DNA of 64,000 nt from Puccinellia tenuiflora (GCA_012064385.1 QRDG01000827.1:372001-436000), one strand, 5' to 3'; positions 1 to 11,433 are shown, numbered from the stretch's first letter. The notes: generated from the sequence alone by a model not told the origin. Numbers and translations: made by a program.

Positions 1-1
1 T

Positions 2-1447
2 AATGATGCCCCAACCTTTCCTCTGATTAAAGCGGAGGCCTTCGATGACGAGGGACGCATCAAGCCGGAGTTCATGAGCCGGTTCATGCGTGCACCTCGG
101 CTTCCTCGGAAGAAAGGAACAACTGTCCGGGATGACGAGCCAGACCAGACCAAGGCCTATGACACCTTTGATGTCATAGAGATCCTTGAAGATCAGCAAA
201 ATTACTTTGCTGAAAGCTTTGAAGCCGGCATGACGCTTCTCCGTGAACACTACCAGGTAAATGACTTCCCCAGTAGCCCTCGAGCACTATGCCGGGTTAA
301 GTTTTACAAACTAGCTGACATAGTGGTCCGAGATGATGCGTATGCATATGTTTAGCCCCCTAGCAATGAAATGCCATCTTGTAGCTAGTCTTGCTCTTCA
401 ATATAGCTTTAGGCTTTTAGCACCTCCTTACGCAGATCCATTGCAAAATTGGTGCTGAAACGATCAACTTTTTGGGTGTGCGAAATCAGGAGATGCGCCG
501 GCTAAAAACAGAGCTGGCAAACAAGGACGCCATCATCGCCAGCTTCGAGGCGAATCGCGTTCAGTACCAAGGTACGAATGCCGAAAACTTAACTTTGAAT
601 AACGGTTATTTTATACTGCTGACATTTTGTCTTGCAGATGCCATTATAAAAGCCAAGGAGTTTGCCGAGAGCGCCGGCATCCTCGACCGGCTCCGCGACG
701 AAAACATTGAGCTAAAAAAGCTTAATCAATCAATGTCGACGGAGCTAGAGACGGCCAAGAAGGGCCTTGCGCAAGCCAAACAAATCTTGGAGATGGAGAT
801 GCAGAATCACAAGGATGCCCTTCGTGAGATCCAGGACCGGCTTGACAAGCGCCTCGATGAATCGGTGGCAATCGACAATCAGCTTTTGAGTAGGTTACTT
901 AAACCTCAAATTCACTGCTTTCTGTCTTAGCCATTTTATAACATGAACTTCGCCTTTTACAGCTCCGGCGGGTTATGGCCATGAACTGACAGCGGAAAAC
1001 CGACTTGACCGGATATTGGAAGTAGGGGAACTCCTCCCGAAGATCATTTCTTCGGGAAAGAAGCTTGACGAGAAATTCTTTCCCGGCAACCCCGAGCCAT
1101 TGACGGACCTTGGAGGCTTGACAACTGAACTGGACGATGCAGCATCGACCTTTGACGATTGGCTTCGATCCAGCGCTCGTGGAGGTGCCAAGACGGCATT
1201 GGGCCTAATGATGGCACACTACCCAGAGGCGGAGGCTTGGCGTGTAGCATCCGACTTTCCCCTTGAAAAAGAGGATGGCTCTCCACTGGACACCCAAGAC
1301 CGGAAGAAAATTTTGCACTCCGTCTCCGGTTATGCTAGCAGAATTGCCAACATGGTTTCCCTTACGACATTCTTCAAGGAGGTGCCATGCCCGCCAACTC
1401 CCACCCAATCTGACGATGAGGGCGAAGAAGCGGACAAATCTGCATGA
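2..1447 (+). CDS. Spliced ORF antisense to the Gypsy pol (5' end outside window)
   Basis: The reading frame is open from base 2. It can be followed through four exons: 2-256, 436-571, 638-889 and 963-1447 (stop TGA at 1445-1447). All three introns begin GT and end AG (donors at 257, 572, 890; acceptors ending 435, 637, 962), and the joins keep frame (phases 0, 1, 1). Exon lengths sum to 1128 nt, exactly 376 codons, with no internal stop. The predicted protein is acidic and charged. Exons 2-3 give a heptad-like, coiled-coil-prone stretch rich in K, E, L and A. The last exon has an acidic tail (DDEGEEAD). I recognise no enzyme domain. Similar unclassified 'retrotransposon protein' models occur in grass genomes. 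Position and orientation match the antisense extra gene of Tat-lineage elements. Function unknown. The start lies left of the window. Confidence 0.7.
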
Positions 1448-1556
1448 GCCGAATTTGCTCCTTGAGCCGGCCATCCCTGAAAATGTAATTTGCAAGATGT
1501 AAAGCCGTTCAAACAATATATATGTCTAGAAACAACTAAGTCTTTTGCTGTATGTT

Positions 1557-1562
1557 AATAAA
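1557..1562 (+). terminator. Polyadenylation-signal-like AATAAA after the antisense ORF
   Basis: AATAAA lies 110 bp beyond the stop codon at 1447, followed by T-rich sequence. It is a plausible near-upstream element for 3' end formation of the antisense transcript. The rest of 1448-1982 is noncoding spacer between two convergent reading frames, and I see nothing else in it. Confidence 0.4.
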
Positions 1563-1982
1563 CTTTTTTATTTGCAAACTTTGCGATTTTTATGCCTCAG
1601 TTTATTCTGGCCTTTACACCTTAGCCTTTAAGCGCCGGCAAACCTATTGCGAAGCAAACTTGCTGAGTAACAGGGTACACAATGACCAATCTGTTTAGAC
1701 CCAGAACAAGTGCCGCCTTTCGGTGCCGAAACGCTTTGAAGCAACCTGGCGCAAAAAGCTAGCAGACAAATATTAATTTGGCAAAACGTTGTTTTTTTAT
1801 CACCTTAAGGCGGATTCAACATGAAAGATAGTTTAGCAACAAGCAACACATGCAATTTCGGGTAAACAGATGATAGCAATAAGATCATTGGGAAATAAAG
1901 GATGGTACAGATTCTCAAATTTCATATGAGAGAAACCAATTTTTATTTCATGATCACATTGACATGGTTACAATAGAATTTG

Positions 1983-2623
1983 CTAAGTGTAAAAAGGACG
2001 TAGCTGAGTGATATTCCACGGATGTTTCGTCTCATCTAAGTCATCATCTACATGCCTTTTCCTCTTATGACCTTTCTTCCTGGGATCTTTCTTTGAATCC
2101 CTTAAGTTGAGGAGATAATATGACCCATTTTTTAGAACTTTGCTGATAACGAAAGGTCCTTCCCATGGAGGGGATAATTTGTGCTGCCGGCTTTGCACAA
2201 GCCAAAGCACTAAATCGCCTTCTCGAAAAGATGGATTCCGCACTCTACGGCTTTGATAGCGACGTAGATCTTGCTGATAGATGGCGGATCGTTGGAGAGC
2301 CAACTCTCTTTCTTCTTCGAGGATGTCTAAGACGTCTTGACGTGCTTCTTCTGCGTCTTCCTCGACGTAGGCTGCGACTCGAGGCGAATCGTGGATCATG
2401 TCGGTTGGGAGTACCGCTTCTGCACCATAAACCAGAAAGAAAGGGGTGAAGCCGGTCGATCTATTTGTGGTAGTACGCTCCATAAGACCGCCGGCAATTC
2501 ATCAACCCAAGCGCCGGCTGCTCGATGCAATGGGGTTTCAAGCCTCGGCTTAATACCTTGCAGAACAATGCCGTTAGTGCGCTCTACCTGTCCATTGGAT
2601 TGCGGGTGTGCCACCGATGCCAC
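1983..2623 (-). pseudogene. Gypsy integrase, C-terminal half (two frames)
   Basis: Two minus-strand frames together cover the end of integrase. The upstream piece (2623 to about 2480) holds the third catalytic acidic residue, in NGQVERTNG. The second (2483-1983) contains the conserved GFTPFFLVYGAEAVLP block, a charged coiled stretch (EEAEEARQDVLDILEEE), and a C-terminal chromodomain-less tail with WEGPFVISKVL. A frameshift lies between about 2396 and 2483, so no single product is possible. It continues the reading frame that stops at 2648. The gene ends at 1983, convergent with the antisense ORF. Confidence 0.85.
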
Positions 2624-2647
2624 GTCGAGCCGAATTTTTGATCGGAT

Positions 2648-3938
2648 TCAAAACTTCGATAGCTCATCGACGGCAAAGTTTGTGCCATTGTCAGTGATAA
2701 TGCTATGTGGTATGCCGAATCGAGTAGTTATCTCGACGATGAACTTTGTAGCTGTAGCTCCGTCGAGTTTATTGATGGGCTTTGCCTCCACCCACTTTGT
2801 GAATTTGTCAACCGCCACCAGCAGGTGAGTTAAGCCTCCTCTTGCCATTTTGAAAGGTCCCACCATGTCGAGCCCCCAGACCGCAAACGTCCAAGTAATA
2901 GGGATCGTCCGGAGCTCCTGAGCCGGCAAGTGAACCAGCTTTGCGTAGCGCTGACATCCTTCACAAGTCTTGACGATGTTGATAGCATCCTCCTTAGCCG
3001 TTAGCCAGAAGAATCCATGTCGAAACGCCTTAGCGATCAACGACTTTGCCGCCATGTGATGCCCACATTCGCCGGAGTGGATTTTCTCAAGGATTTGCCG
3101 CCCTTCTTCTGGAGAGACGCATCTTTGGAAGATGCCAGATGTGCTCCGTTTGTAAAGCTGTCCGTCAATAATCATGTACGCCTTTGCTCGACGCTCAATT
3201 TGATGGCTCAACACCTCGTCGTCCTTGGGCAGTTTCTTATTAATCAGGAAATCAATGTAGGGCGTGGTCCAATCTGGGGTTACCAAGCACACTTGAACTG
3301 ATTCTGCCGACAAGGGATAATCTTCGTCGCCGCCTTTGATGGACGGCTTATGTAGATGGTGGAGAAATACATCTGGGGGCACTGCCTTTTGCCTGGAGCC
3401 TATTCTGGCCAAGGCGTCAGCAGCTTCATTGTCATCTCGGGAGATATGTTGGACCTCTAAGCCGGCAAAGCATCTACCGAATTCATCGACTGTTCTCCGG
3501 TATTCCGCCATTGTGGGACTTTTCGTGTCCCAACATCCATCTAGTTGCTGTACAACAAGAATCGAGTCACCATAGCAGAGGATGCGTTTTACTCCCAACT
3601 CCTTAGCCATATGAAGGCCATGGAGGAGAGCCTCATACTCTGCTACGTTGTTGGTGGCATTGAAGTGGATTCGGAGGACATAACTGAGCTTGTCACCCTT
3701 AGGCGATTTTAGCACTACTCCAGCCCCCGATCCTTCCTTCATCTTTGAGCCATCAAAGTGCATTATCCAGTATTGAGAATCCGGCAAAGGTGTGCTCTCC
3801 ATCGCCTCTGTCCAGTCTGCAACAAAGTCGGCTAGAACTTGAGATTTGATGGCGGTCCTCGGCTTATACTGGATGTCAAAGGCTGCTAACTCGATGCCCC
3901 ATTTGGTGACTCGGCCCATTGCGTCAGCATTGTTAATG
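2648..3938 (-). pseudogene. Gypsy RNase H and integrase core
   Basis: Open from the nested insertion's edge to a stop at 2648-2650. The N-terminal part is RNase H: MHFDGS, AEYEALLHG, YGDSILVVQQ and DNEAADALAR supply the four acidic residues. Integrase follows, with an HHCC zinc finger (HSGECGHH ... CEGCQRY) and a core with the first two acidic residues in VWGLDMVGPF and ITDNGTNF. The stop is in frame with the downstream catalytic block at 2623, so it is a nonsense change rather than a natural end. The 5' side is split from RT by the 8.9-kb insertion at 3939-12820. Catalytic residues look intact; the lesion is the stop. Confidence 0.9.
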
Positions 3939-3943
3939 ATATC

Positions 3944-5331
3944 TGATACGTCGAAAACGTATCTACTTTCCCGAACACTTTTGCTATTGTTTTACCTCAA
4001 ACTTGTGTGTTTTGGATACAACTAACACGGACTAACGCTGTTTTCAGCAGAATTGCATTGGTGTCTCGTTTTTATGCAGAAAATCAACTTTCGGGAAAAT
4101 CCGTGGAAAATATGGAAAAGTCAATATTTAACCGGGGGACACACGGAGCCAAAAGGCCAAGTGGAGGTGGGCCACGAGGGGCCCACACCACACGGTGGCG
4201 CGGGTGGGCCCAGGCCGCGCCACCACATGGTGTGGCCACCTCGGCCACGCCCCCGACGCCTCTTCGCGACTACAAGACCCCTTTCGACCTAAAACCGGGG
4301 GGATCGACCATTGTTCAGAAAAACACTCCAGAACGCCGCCGCCACCGAAAACCCTATTTCGGGACCAGAAACTCCGTTCTGGCACCCTGCCGGGACGGGG
4401 AATTGGAGGAGATCATCGCCACCGACGCTTCTCCATCGACCATCCATGTTTCCCCCATCCATGTGTGAGTAAATACCCGCTGTAGGCTGAAGGGGATGGA
4501 AGGGATTGGATGCGATTATTCATGTAATGAGTTATAAGATTGTAGGGGCATAGTGCCTAGTACCTTATGGGAGTGCTGTAGACTTTGTTGCAACTTGTTG
4601 TGCTTAATGCTTGATACTAGGGCCCGAGTGTCATTGATCTCAGATCTGAACATGTTATTTATTCATGATGATATGCATTGTTTGTTGATCTTACCTGCAA
4701 GTTGTATACACATATTGCTATCCGGAACCCGAGGCCCCAAAGTGACAGAAATTGGGACAACCGGAGGGGATGGTTGTGATGTGAGGATCACATGTGTTCA
4801 CGGATTGTTAATGCTTTGCTCCGGTACTCTATTAAAAGGAGTACCTTAATTACCAGTAGTTTCCCTTGAGGCCCCGCTGCAAACGGGCTGGTAGGACAAA
4901 AGATGTTGTGCAAGTTTCTCCTTGTGAGCACGTACGACTACTTATGGAACGCATGCCTATGGTTACTTAGTACTCAGTTACTTTATTATTATCATCTGCA
5001 AATGCCTTGTCTTACTTATTACATGAATCATATCATCCATGCAGCGCCCATTCATCCATCCCTGTGCCTACAGTATTTTAAACCTGCTGTCTTCTGCAAT
5101 ATTTACTACTGCCTTTATTTTACTGCTGTCTCTATTTTGCTACTGCTATTACTATAAAACTGTTGCTACTGATCCTTTGTTGCGAGCAAGTCTATTTACA
5201 GGTACAGCTGAATTGACAACTCAGTTGTTAAGGCTTATAAGTATTCTTTGTCTCCCCTTGTGTCGAACCAATAAATTTGGGTTATACTACCCTCGAAGAC
5301 TGTTGCGATCCCCTATACTTGTGGGTTATCA
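3944..5331 (+). repeat. 5' LTR of nested Athila-like element
   Basis: A 1388-bp LTR beginning TGATACGTCG and ending GGGTTATCA; the partner is at 11434-12815. It contains a GC-rich dyad (about 4170-4240) where GGTGGCGCGG is followed by CCGCGCCACC, similar to dyads in other LTRs of this window. Several open frames of 80-150 codons in it are not supported as genes. Confidence 0.93.
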
Positions 5332-5342
5332 AGACTATTTTC

Positions 5343-5361
5343 TGGCACCGTTGCCGGGGAG
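5343..5361 (+). other. Primer binding site of nested element
   Basis: TGGCACCGTTGCCGGGGAG lies 11 bp after the 5' LTR. The related sequence TGGCGCCGTTGCCGGGGAG adjoins other LTRs here. This is the usual Athila-type primer site; I infer a tRNA-Asp-type primer from family knowledge. One base (GCACC versus GCGCC) differs from the other copies. Confidence 0.75.
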
Positions 5362-5419
5362 CATAGCTTTATTTATAAGCTCATCTGGAAGTGATATTGT
5401 TCGCTACAACTCATTCATC

Positions 5420-8092
5420 ATGGGTAAGCCTAATGATGGGAAGGTCCGCATTTTGCCTTCCACTACAAGAAGAGGTACAACTCTGAATTCCTCTGCTGCT
5501 CTTGATTCACCTACTGTCATAAGTCAACTTGTCACACCACCACAAGCTTCACGTGCTGGTACCTCTGCTGAATCTGAAATTGTCTCTGAAAATTTTGATG
5601 ATGTCTCAACTGTGATTGATAAAAATATTCCTTCGGGTTCTTTCTTAGATGCTGCTATTGCTAAGTCTAAACAAATTGAAAGTACTGAAACACCTGATGA
5701 AAACACTATTACACCTGTTGGTTCTCCTGTGTCTGTTGAATGCTCTAGTGATGATCTTGATGATGCTTATGTGGAAGTTGATGATAACTTTATTGATGAG
5801 TGCCTTAATACTGATGCAAGTGGCATTAAAAACCTTCTTGCAAAATATGCTGTTAAATATCAACCACCTATTGATCCTAAATTTGCCACTTCTCCCATAA
5901 GCATTAAAGATAAAGATTTTAATTTCTCTCTTGATGTGGCACACATATCTATTGTTGAGAAATCACCTTTTTGTGGTACTGAAAAAGAAAGTGCCGTGGA
6001 GCACATGAATGAGCTCTCTATTATGAGTGGCTTGTTTTCTGATGATCTGAAGAAAAGAAGGTACTTTGTTACTAAAAACTTTCCCTTCTCATTAAAGGAT
6101 GATGCTAAAGTTTGGTATAATAATTTGCCTCCTGGTTCTATTCGTAATCCTGATGAATTGCTTGATGTTTTCTTTCAAAAATATTTTCCTGCTAGTGCTC
6201 AACAAGCTGCTTTGCAGAGAATTTATAGTTTTGATCAGGAAGAAGGAGAGAAATTACCTGCTGCATGGTCAAGGTTTTGCTCTCTCATTAGAGCTCGTCC
6301 TGGGCATGATCTGGAAAAACATGATTTACTTGATATATTTTATAGTGGACTAACTATTGAATCTAGGGCATACCTGGATAGTTTTGCTGGTTGTGTTTTC
6401 AGGAAAAGGACTCCAGCCGAAGCTGAAGAATTGTTGGCTAAAATAAGCCAAAATCATGATGATTGGACCATACCTGAACCACCTCCAACACCAATATCAA
6501 AGAAGAGAGGGATGATTGAATTAGATGATGAAAGAATGGAAGAGGCCAAGAAATCTCTCATAGAGAAGGGTATTAAATCTGAAGATGTGAAAAATCTACC
6601 ACCCATAGAAGATTTATGTAAGCCAAATCCTCCTTCATCCACCATTGAGGTACACTCTCTCCAATACTTTAATGAATATGATATCCCTTATGGTAAACCT
6701 CCTAGTCAATGTTTAGATGAGTTGGATAATTTTATTGAAAAGCAAAACAGCTTTAATATGAGAATAGAAAATCATTTGATAGGAAATTCTTGTGCTATTG
6801 ATAATTTGCATGATATTGTGGAAAGAACCTCTAATGATGTTAAAATGCTGGTTAAACACTTTCATATGGTGCAAACTCAAATTGATCAACTTACTAAAGT
6901 CCAAAAAGATATGCTAGTTAACACTTCTAAGGAAAAAGATAAGCATGTGTATGAAGTGACAACTAGAGGTGGTGCTTCTACTCAGGATCCCTTATATCCT
7001 GAGGGACATCCCAAAAGGGTTGAACAAGATTCTCAACAAGTTAATGAAACTAATGCTCCTTCTAAGAAAAAGAAGAAGAAGAAACATAAAAAGGTTGTAG
7101 AATCTCCTGAACCTGTTAATGATCCTAATAGTGTTTCTATCTCTGATGCTGAAACTGAAAGTGGTAATGAACATGATAGTGATAGTGATAAAAATGATGC
7201 TTCTGATAAAGAGAAAGGTGATAAAGAACCTGAAAAGAATGCTAAAAGTAAAGAGAACACTAAAGAAGATTTTATTGCTAAGAAGCATGGTAATGAAAGA
7301 GAACCTTGGGTTCAAAAGCCAATGCCTTTTCCTATTAAGAAACTTAAGTCAAAAGAGGAAGAACACTATAACAAATTTTGTGACTGGATGAAACCCTTGT
7401 TCTTGCAAATCCCTTTGACTGATGCTATTAAATTACCTCCTTATTCAAAATATATGAAAGATATTGTTTCTAACAAAAGGAAAATTCCTAATGAGGAGAT
7501 CTCTACTATGCTTGCTAATTACTCTTTCAATGGCAAGGTTCCAAAGAAGTTGGGAGATCCAGGTATAGCAACCATTCCTTGCTCTATTACAAGTAATTAT
7601 GTTAAGACTGCTCTATGTGACTTGGGAGCAGGAGTTAGTGTTATGCCTTTCTCTCTTTATAAGAGACTTGATTTGGATAAATTGATACCTATTGATATAT
7701 CTTTATAAATAGCTGATAAGTCTACTGCTGTACCTGTTGGTATCTGTGAGAATGTTCCTGTTCAAGTAACTACCAATTGCTTGATTTTAACTGATTTTGT
7801 TGTTCTTGATATGCCGGAAGATGATAATATGTCTATTATTCTGGGGAGACCCTTTCTTAATACTGCAGGTGCTGTTATTGATTGCAACAAAGGCAAAGTA
7901 ACTTTTAATGTTAATGGCACTGAGCACACTGTTCATTTTCCCAAGAAGATTAATAGAATAACTGGAGTTCATACAATCTCTAATTTGAGAACTATCAAAG
8001 TTGGAAATATTGATTGTCCCATATATGAGCATCAAGAAGGATATCAAAATATTATGATTGGGACCATATCAATACAATATAAGGTAACATGA
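5420..8092 (+). pseudogene. Athila-type gag-protease with an in-frame stop
   Basis: I take the ATG at 5420 as start because upstream codons of the same frame lie in the PBS and LTR. The N-terminal half is acidic and low-complexity. A Ty3-type gag domain follows (about residues 190-360; ...FSLKDDAKVWYNNLPPGS..., YYSGL-type end). Then come a K/E-rich linker with a poly-lysine run and a retropepsin-like domain with the Athila-style active site CDLGAGVSVMP. A TAA at 7706-7708 interrupts the protease. The frame then continues without shift to 8092, including the typical ILGRPFLNTAGAVIDC block. So a single nonsense change separates gag-N-protease from its C-terminus. No RT follows. Gag would assemble particles; polymerase must come from elsewhere. 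Confidence 0.88.
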
Positions 8093-8654
8093 TTGGTTAG
8101 TGAAGTTTAATTCATTTATGTCATTAAAAATTTATTTGATAGCAAGACTTGATCAACCTTGTTAACAAATACATTTTAATGCATGGATGAGCTAAACAAG
8201 GTTGTGTTTCCTACCCTTTGTTTTACCTACTGTAGTATTGCTTAGTTTGTCAAAAAAAAAGAGTTTTGTTGTTGTTGGTGTTTAATAATTTTTCTGCCTG
8301 AGTTTAATTTGCTAAACACCCAGGAAAGTGAATTTTTCGAAGTTTTCAGAAATCAATAAAAATTATACCATGAGTCTTATAAAAAATGTGGGGATTCTGG
8401 AAATGCCTGGAGCTGACCAGGGGACCCACCATGTGGCCACACCACATGGTGGCGCGGCCCACCCTGGCCCGCGCCTGGGCATGGTGTGGGGCCCCCTGGC
8501 CCTCCACTTAACCATTCTCCTCCCTGGACATTCTCTCTCCCCGACCATTCACCCACCATTGCTCAAACACGAGTTCTTTCTGCGATTTTTCGAGTTTTTG
8601 GATCTCCTTGTTCAGCCCATCATTTGTGCTGAAATTTGGAGCATTTGATCTCCG
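8093..8654 (+). promoter_or_regulatory. Noncoding leader region, possible internal promoter
   Basis: No coding frame is supported. From about 8410 to 8500 it holds a GC-rich dyad (ccacatggtggcgcggccca ... ggtgtggggcccc) like those in the LTRs. Pyrimidine-rich sequence and a perfect splice donor (CCG|GTAAGT, intron start 8655) follow. Together these look like a transcription start and short first exon for the gene at 8878. This is inferred; no TATA box is convincing. Confidence 0.35.
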
Positions 8655-8874
8655 GTAAGTGACTCCTCCACCTATCCAATTAGAATTTTGTTTAGTGAAG
8701 TATTTGTTGAGTATTTTCAGATCATAGGTTGCAGGTTTGTGAGCTTGAATGTTTGTTTTAGACTTGGAAAAACTAGTTTTGATGCATGTTTAGCTCCCTG
8801 GCAATTCCCTATGACAGTTTCCTTCAACTAGATGTCTAAAAATCAAGTTTTGTGTTGTTTGTTAAAAATTTCAG
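8655..8874 (+). other. Probable intron in the leader of the downstream ORF
   Basis: A 220-bp interval starting GTAAGT and ending TTTCAG. It is T-rich throughout and ends three bases before the ATG at 8878. Its length and base composition are typical of plant introns. Confidence 0.5.
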
Positions 8875-8877
8875 AAA

Positions 8878-9541
8878 ATGGATGGAAGAGTGCATCAACT
8901 TAATCAAGATGATTTAGTGCTTCATGAAGTCATGAGAGTTCACCGGGAAGAGGCCGTGTTTCCCTCCATTTATCCATGCCCTGAGTTCATGAATGCTGCA
9001 GGAATTCTACAAGATTTTCAAACTCTAATCTCTAATGCAGGGTTGGCACAATTCATTGAGAGAGAACCTCATCAATATGTGAAACTAACCATGGCTTTGG
9101 TGCAGGACTTTCTATTTAGTTACTCTTCACCTAACCCTATGGTGCACTATAAAATCTATAATCTGTCTGTCAATTTGCCTTTTGATGATTTTTGTGCAGC
9201 CATTAAGGTGCCACAGTGGGGATCGCTTGGGAAGGTGGAAGATAGTTAAGTCCGAGCGTCTGGTCCTTTTGCCTGCACCCCTTTTGTTTGACCTTTATAA
9301 CAGGGAAGGATGGTCGCTCACTGAAGACGAGTTTGATGCGTACGTTAAGGACCACATTCAGCAGGTAGCGGATGATGGAGAGAGGACCGAGGATCACGCG
9401 ATCCAGCCCACCTCCACCTCGGAGTATCCGTATCAGCAGCCTGGGCCCGACTACGACTACGCTAGAGACGATCCACCAGCTGGAGTTCTTACCATCACTG
9501 GGATTGACCTCCACTTAGGCCAAAGCCTAAGCTTGGGGGGA
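8878..9541 (+). pseudogene. ATHILA ORF1-like protein, internally shortened
   Basis: The ATG at 8878 directly follows a splice acceptor. The first 120 codons (to 9249) contain the block FMNAAGILQDFQTLISNAGL and DFCAAIKVPQWGSL, which I recognise as the ATHILA ORF-1-type plant retroelement domain. The frame ends early. A second frame (9182-9541) then shows a plausible C-terminus (LFDLYNREGWSLTEDEFDAY, then an acidic P/Y-rich tail). Family members usually have a few hundred more residues between these blocks, so I infer an internal deletion plus frameshift. The role of the family is unknown; it sits where env-like or accessory genes occur in Athila elements. Confidence 0.6.
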
Positions 9542-9543
9542 GG
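9526..9543 (+). other. Internal polypurine-tract-like motif
   Basis: CCTAAGCTTGGGGGGAGG is nearly identical to the tract next to the 3' LTR (11417-11433), but lies 1.9 kb upstream of it at the end of the ATHILA-ORF1-like frame. It could prime plus-strand DNA internally. Confidence 0.5.
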
Positions 9544-11416
9544 TATACCGACAACTCACTCATTTACATATCTTTCTTTTAGTTGTTTGTTCTTTTGGTT
9601 TGCTTTCCTAAACACAAAAAGACCAAAAATATTTTGTTGTTTCTCTTTGTTTACCTTCTTTAGTATTTAGTAGTAGTTTGCTTAAGTTGTTAAATTCGGT
9701 TTGCTATTTGAAAATCCAAAATATTTTGCTTTGTTGGTTTGTTTCCTTTGGTTCTTATTTCTTAAATCGAAAACCCAAAAATATTTGTTGTTCTTCTTTG
9801 GTTTTGTAAAGCTTTATTGCAGAGAATAGCATTCTCCGGTGGCTCATGGAGCTTGGTTATCATTTCATATTATCCAACTTGCACAAGTGAAAAGCAATGA
9901 TGATGATTTACGACAACTTGAGTTGGGTGAGAGGCTGGTATGAACACTGTTTGTTTTCATTTTGTACATATACTTATCTATGTGAGCATGCTTAGTTGGT
10001 TCATGTGAGGTATATGTCATTTAATGGATGCTTAGTAGTTCATGTTCTCTCATGTTTAGTTCCAATTTATTAATAGTGGATAGCATGCCATGTTAATTTG
10101 CTTGCATTGTATTGTTCATAGTTTGGTATGACATTGTGGTATCCTCCTCTGAAGAAATTCATTTGATCGACTTGGCACATGCTCATGCATGCATATGACT
10201 AAACAAAAAGTCAATAAGCCTCGATGATTTACATTGCTTCAGAGTACTTGTATCACTTTTATGCCCCAGTTAATTTTATTCTGTCGCAAGTATGATTATG
10301 ATGGTTATTGCTCTCTTGATTGTCGCTTCCCAGTCTTTGCTAAGCCTTCACTTGTACTAAGCGTATGGTTCGCTTGTGCTTCCAAATCCTTAAACTAAGT
10401 TATTCCAAAGAGTCCACCATATCTACCTATCATATGGTATTTTCTGCCATTCCAAGTAAATTTTCATGTGCTACCTTTAAAACTTTCAAAATACTTCCTA
10501 ATTTGTGACACTGTTCTTAGCTCATGAAGAAGTAGTAGTTGGCTATGTCATCTTCCAAACTGAATTAAGTACCCCCCCTGACTCGCATGCTTCATCAAGC
10601 TTGTCATTAATTTTGCAAAGAGCTGGTTAGACCATTATAACATAAAAAAAAATGATTCAAAATAGACACTCCTCCATGGTATGAGAATGTGGCAGGCACC
10701 CGTGGATTCGGCTAGCCATGGTTTGTGAAAAGCAAGGTTGGGAGGAGTGTCATACTATAAAAAGCATGCTATAAGTGCTTAATACAAATTCGGAACCGAT
10801 CTCAACTTGTTTAGTATGGAAGATGACAGAAACTCATACCATTCGTTGACAAAAACAATCACCTCTCAAAAACATTTATCTCTGTTTCAAAAATAAAAAG
10901 CTCTAGCACATGATAATCTCTGCTTCCCTCTGCGAAGGGCCAATCTTTTACTTTATGTTGAGTCACCATCCTCTTTCTTTCAGCACCTTCTTGAGAGCAT
11001 AACTATCATTCTTAGTGCAATGTGCTTGTCCCAGAATACGGTTAATTGTGGTATAACTGTGATACTTTTACCTTTGATAATATTTACCTCTAGTCTCTCT
11101 TGAACTTCAGAGGTGCCTGGCATTTATGTTTTGCGTGATTAAAAAACAGGCAAGCGAGATACCACTTTATCATGCCTTATTATGAGCTTGCAATCGTGCT
11201 TATAGATATGTCTATGTTGTTTACTATTAAGATGTTGGTCTCTTTTCATGTTTGACATAGCTACTTTGTGATATTATTAGCATGTATCTTGTTATGAATT
11301 GTCTAAGCATTTGTCCATGTAGTGAGTATATATGCATTATATGAAGCAAATGTGTTCGTGCAAGTTCTTTTATCGCTCTCAGTTTTCAACTGAATTGCTT
11401 GAGGACAAGCAATAAG
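9544..11416 (+). other. Noncoding 3' region of nested element
   Basis: No supported gene. The first 300 bp are T-rich with three imperfect repeats built around CCAAAAATATTTTGTTG (about 9590-9800). The remainder is AT-rich without a coding frame. Confidence 0.6.
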
Positions 11417-11433
11417 CTAAGCTTGGGGGGAGT
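11417..11433 (+). other. 3' polypurine tract of nested element
   Basis: GCTAAGCTTGGGGGGAG directly precedes the 3' LTR start, the position expected of the plus-strand primer. Confidence 0.8.

Noticed and set aside
973..1516. Several overlapping frames of 60-103 codons on both strands
   Set aside because: Shadows of the last exon of the antisense gene; none has independent protein character.
4007..4485. Plus and minus frames of 79-153 codons, repeated at 11491-11957
   Set aside because: They lie wholly in LTR sequence, follow its GC-rich dyad and are broken differently in the two LTR copies.
5039..5419. N-terminal extension of the gag frame to 5039
   Set aside because: It would start inside the LTR and cross the PBS; the ATG at 5420 is the natural start.
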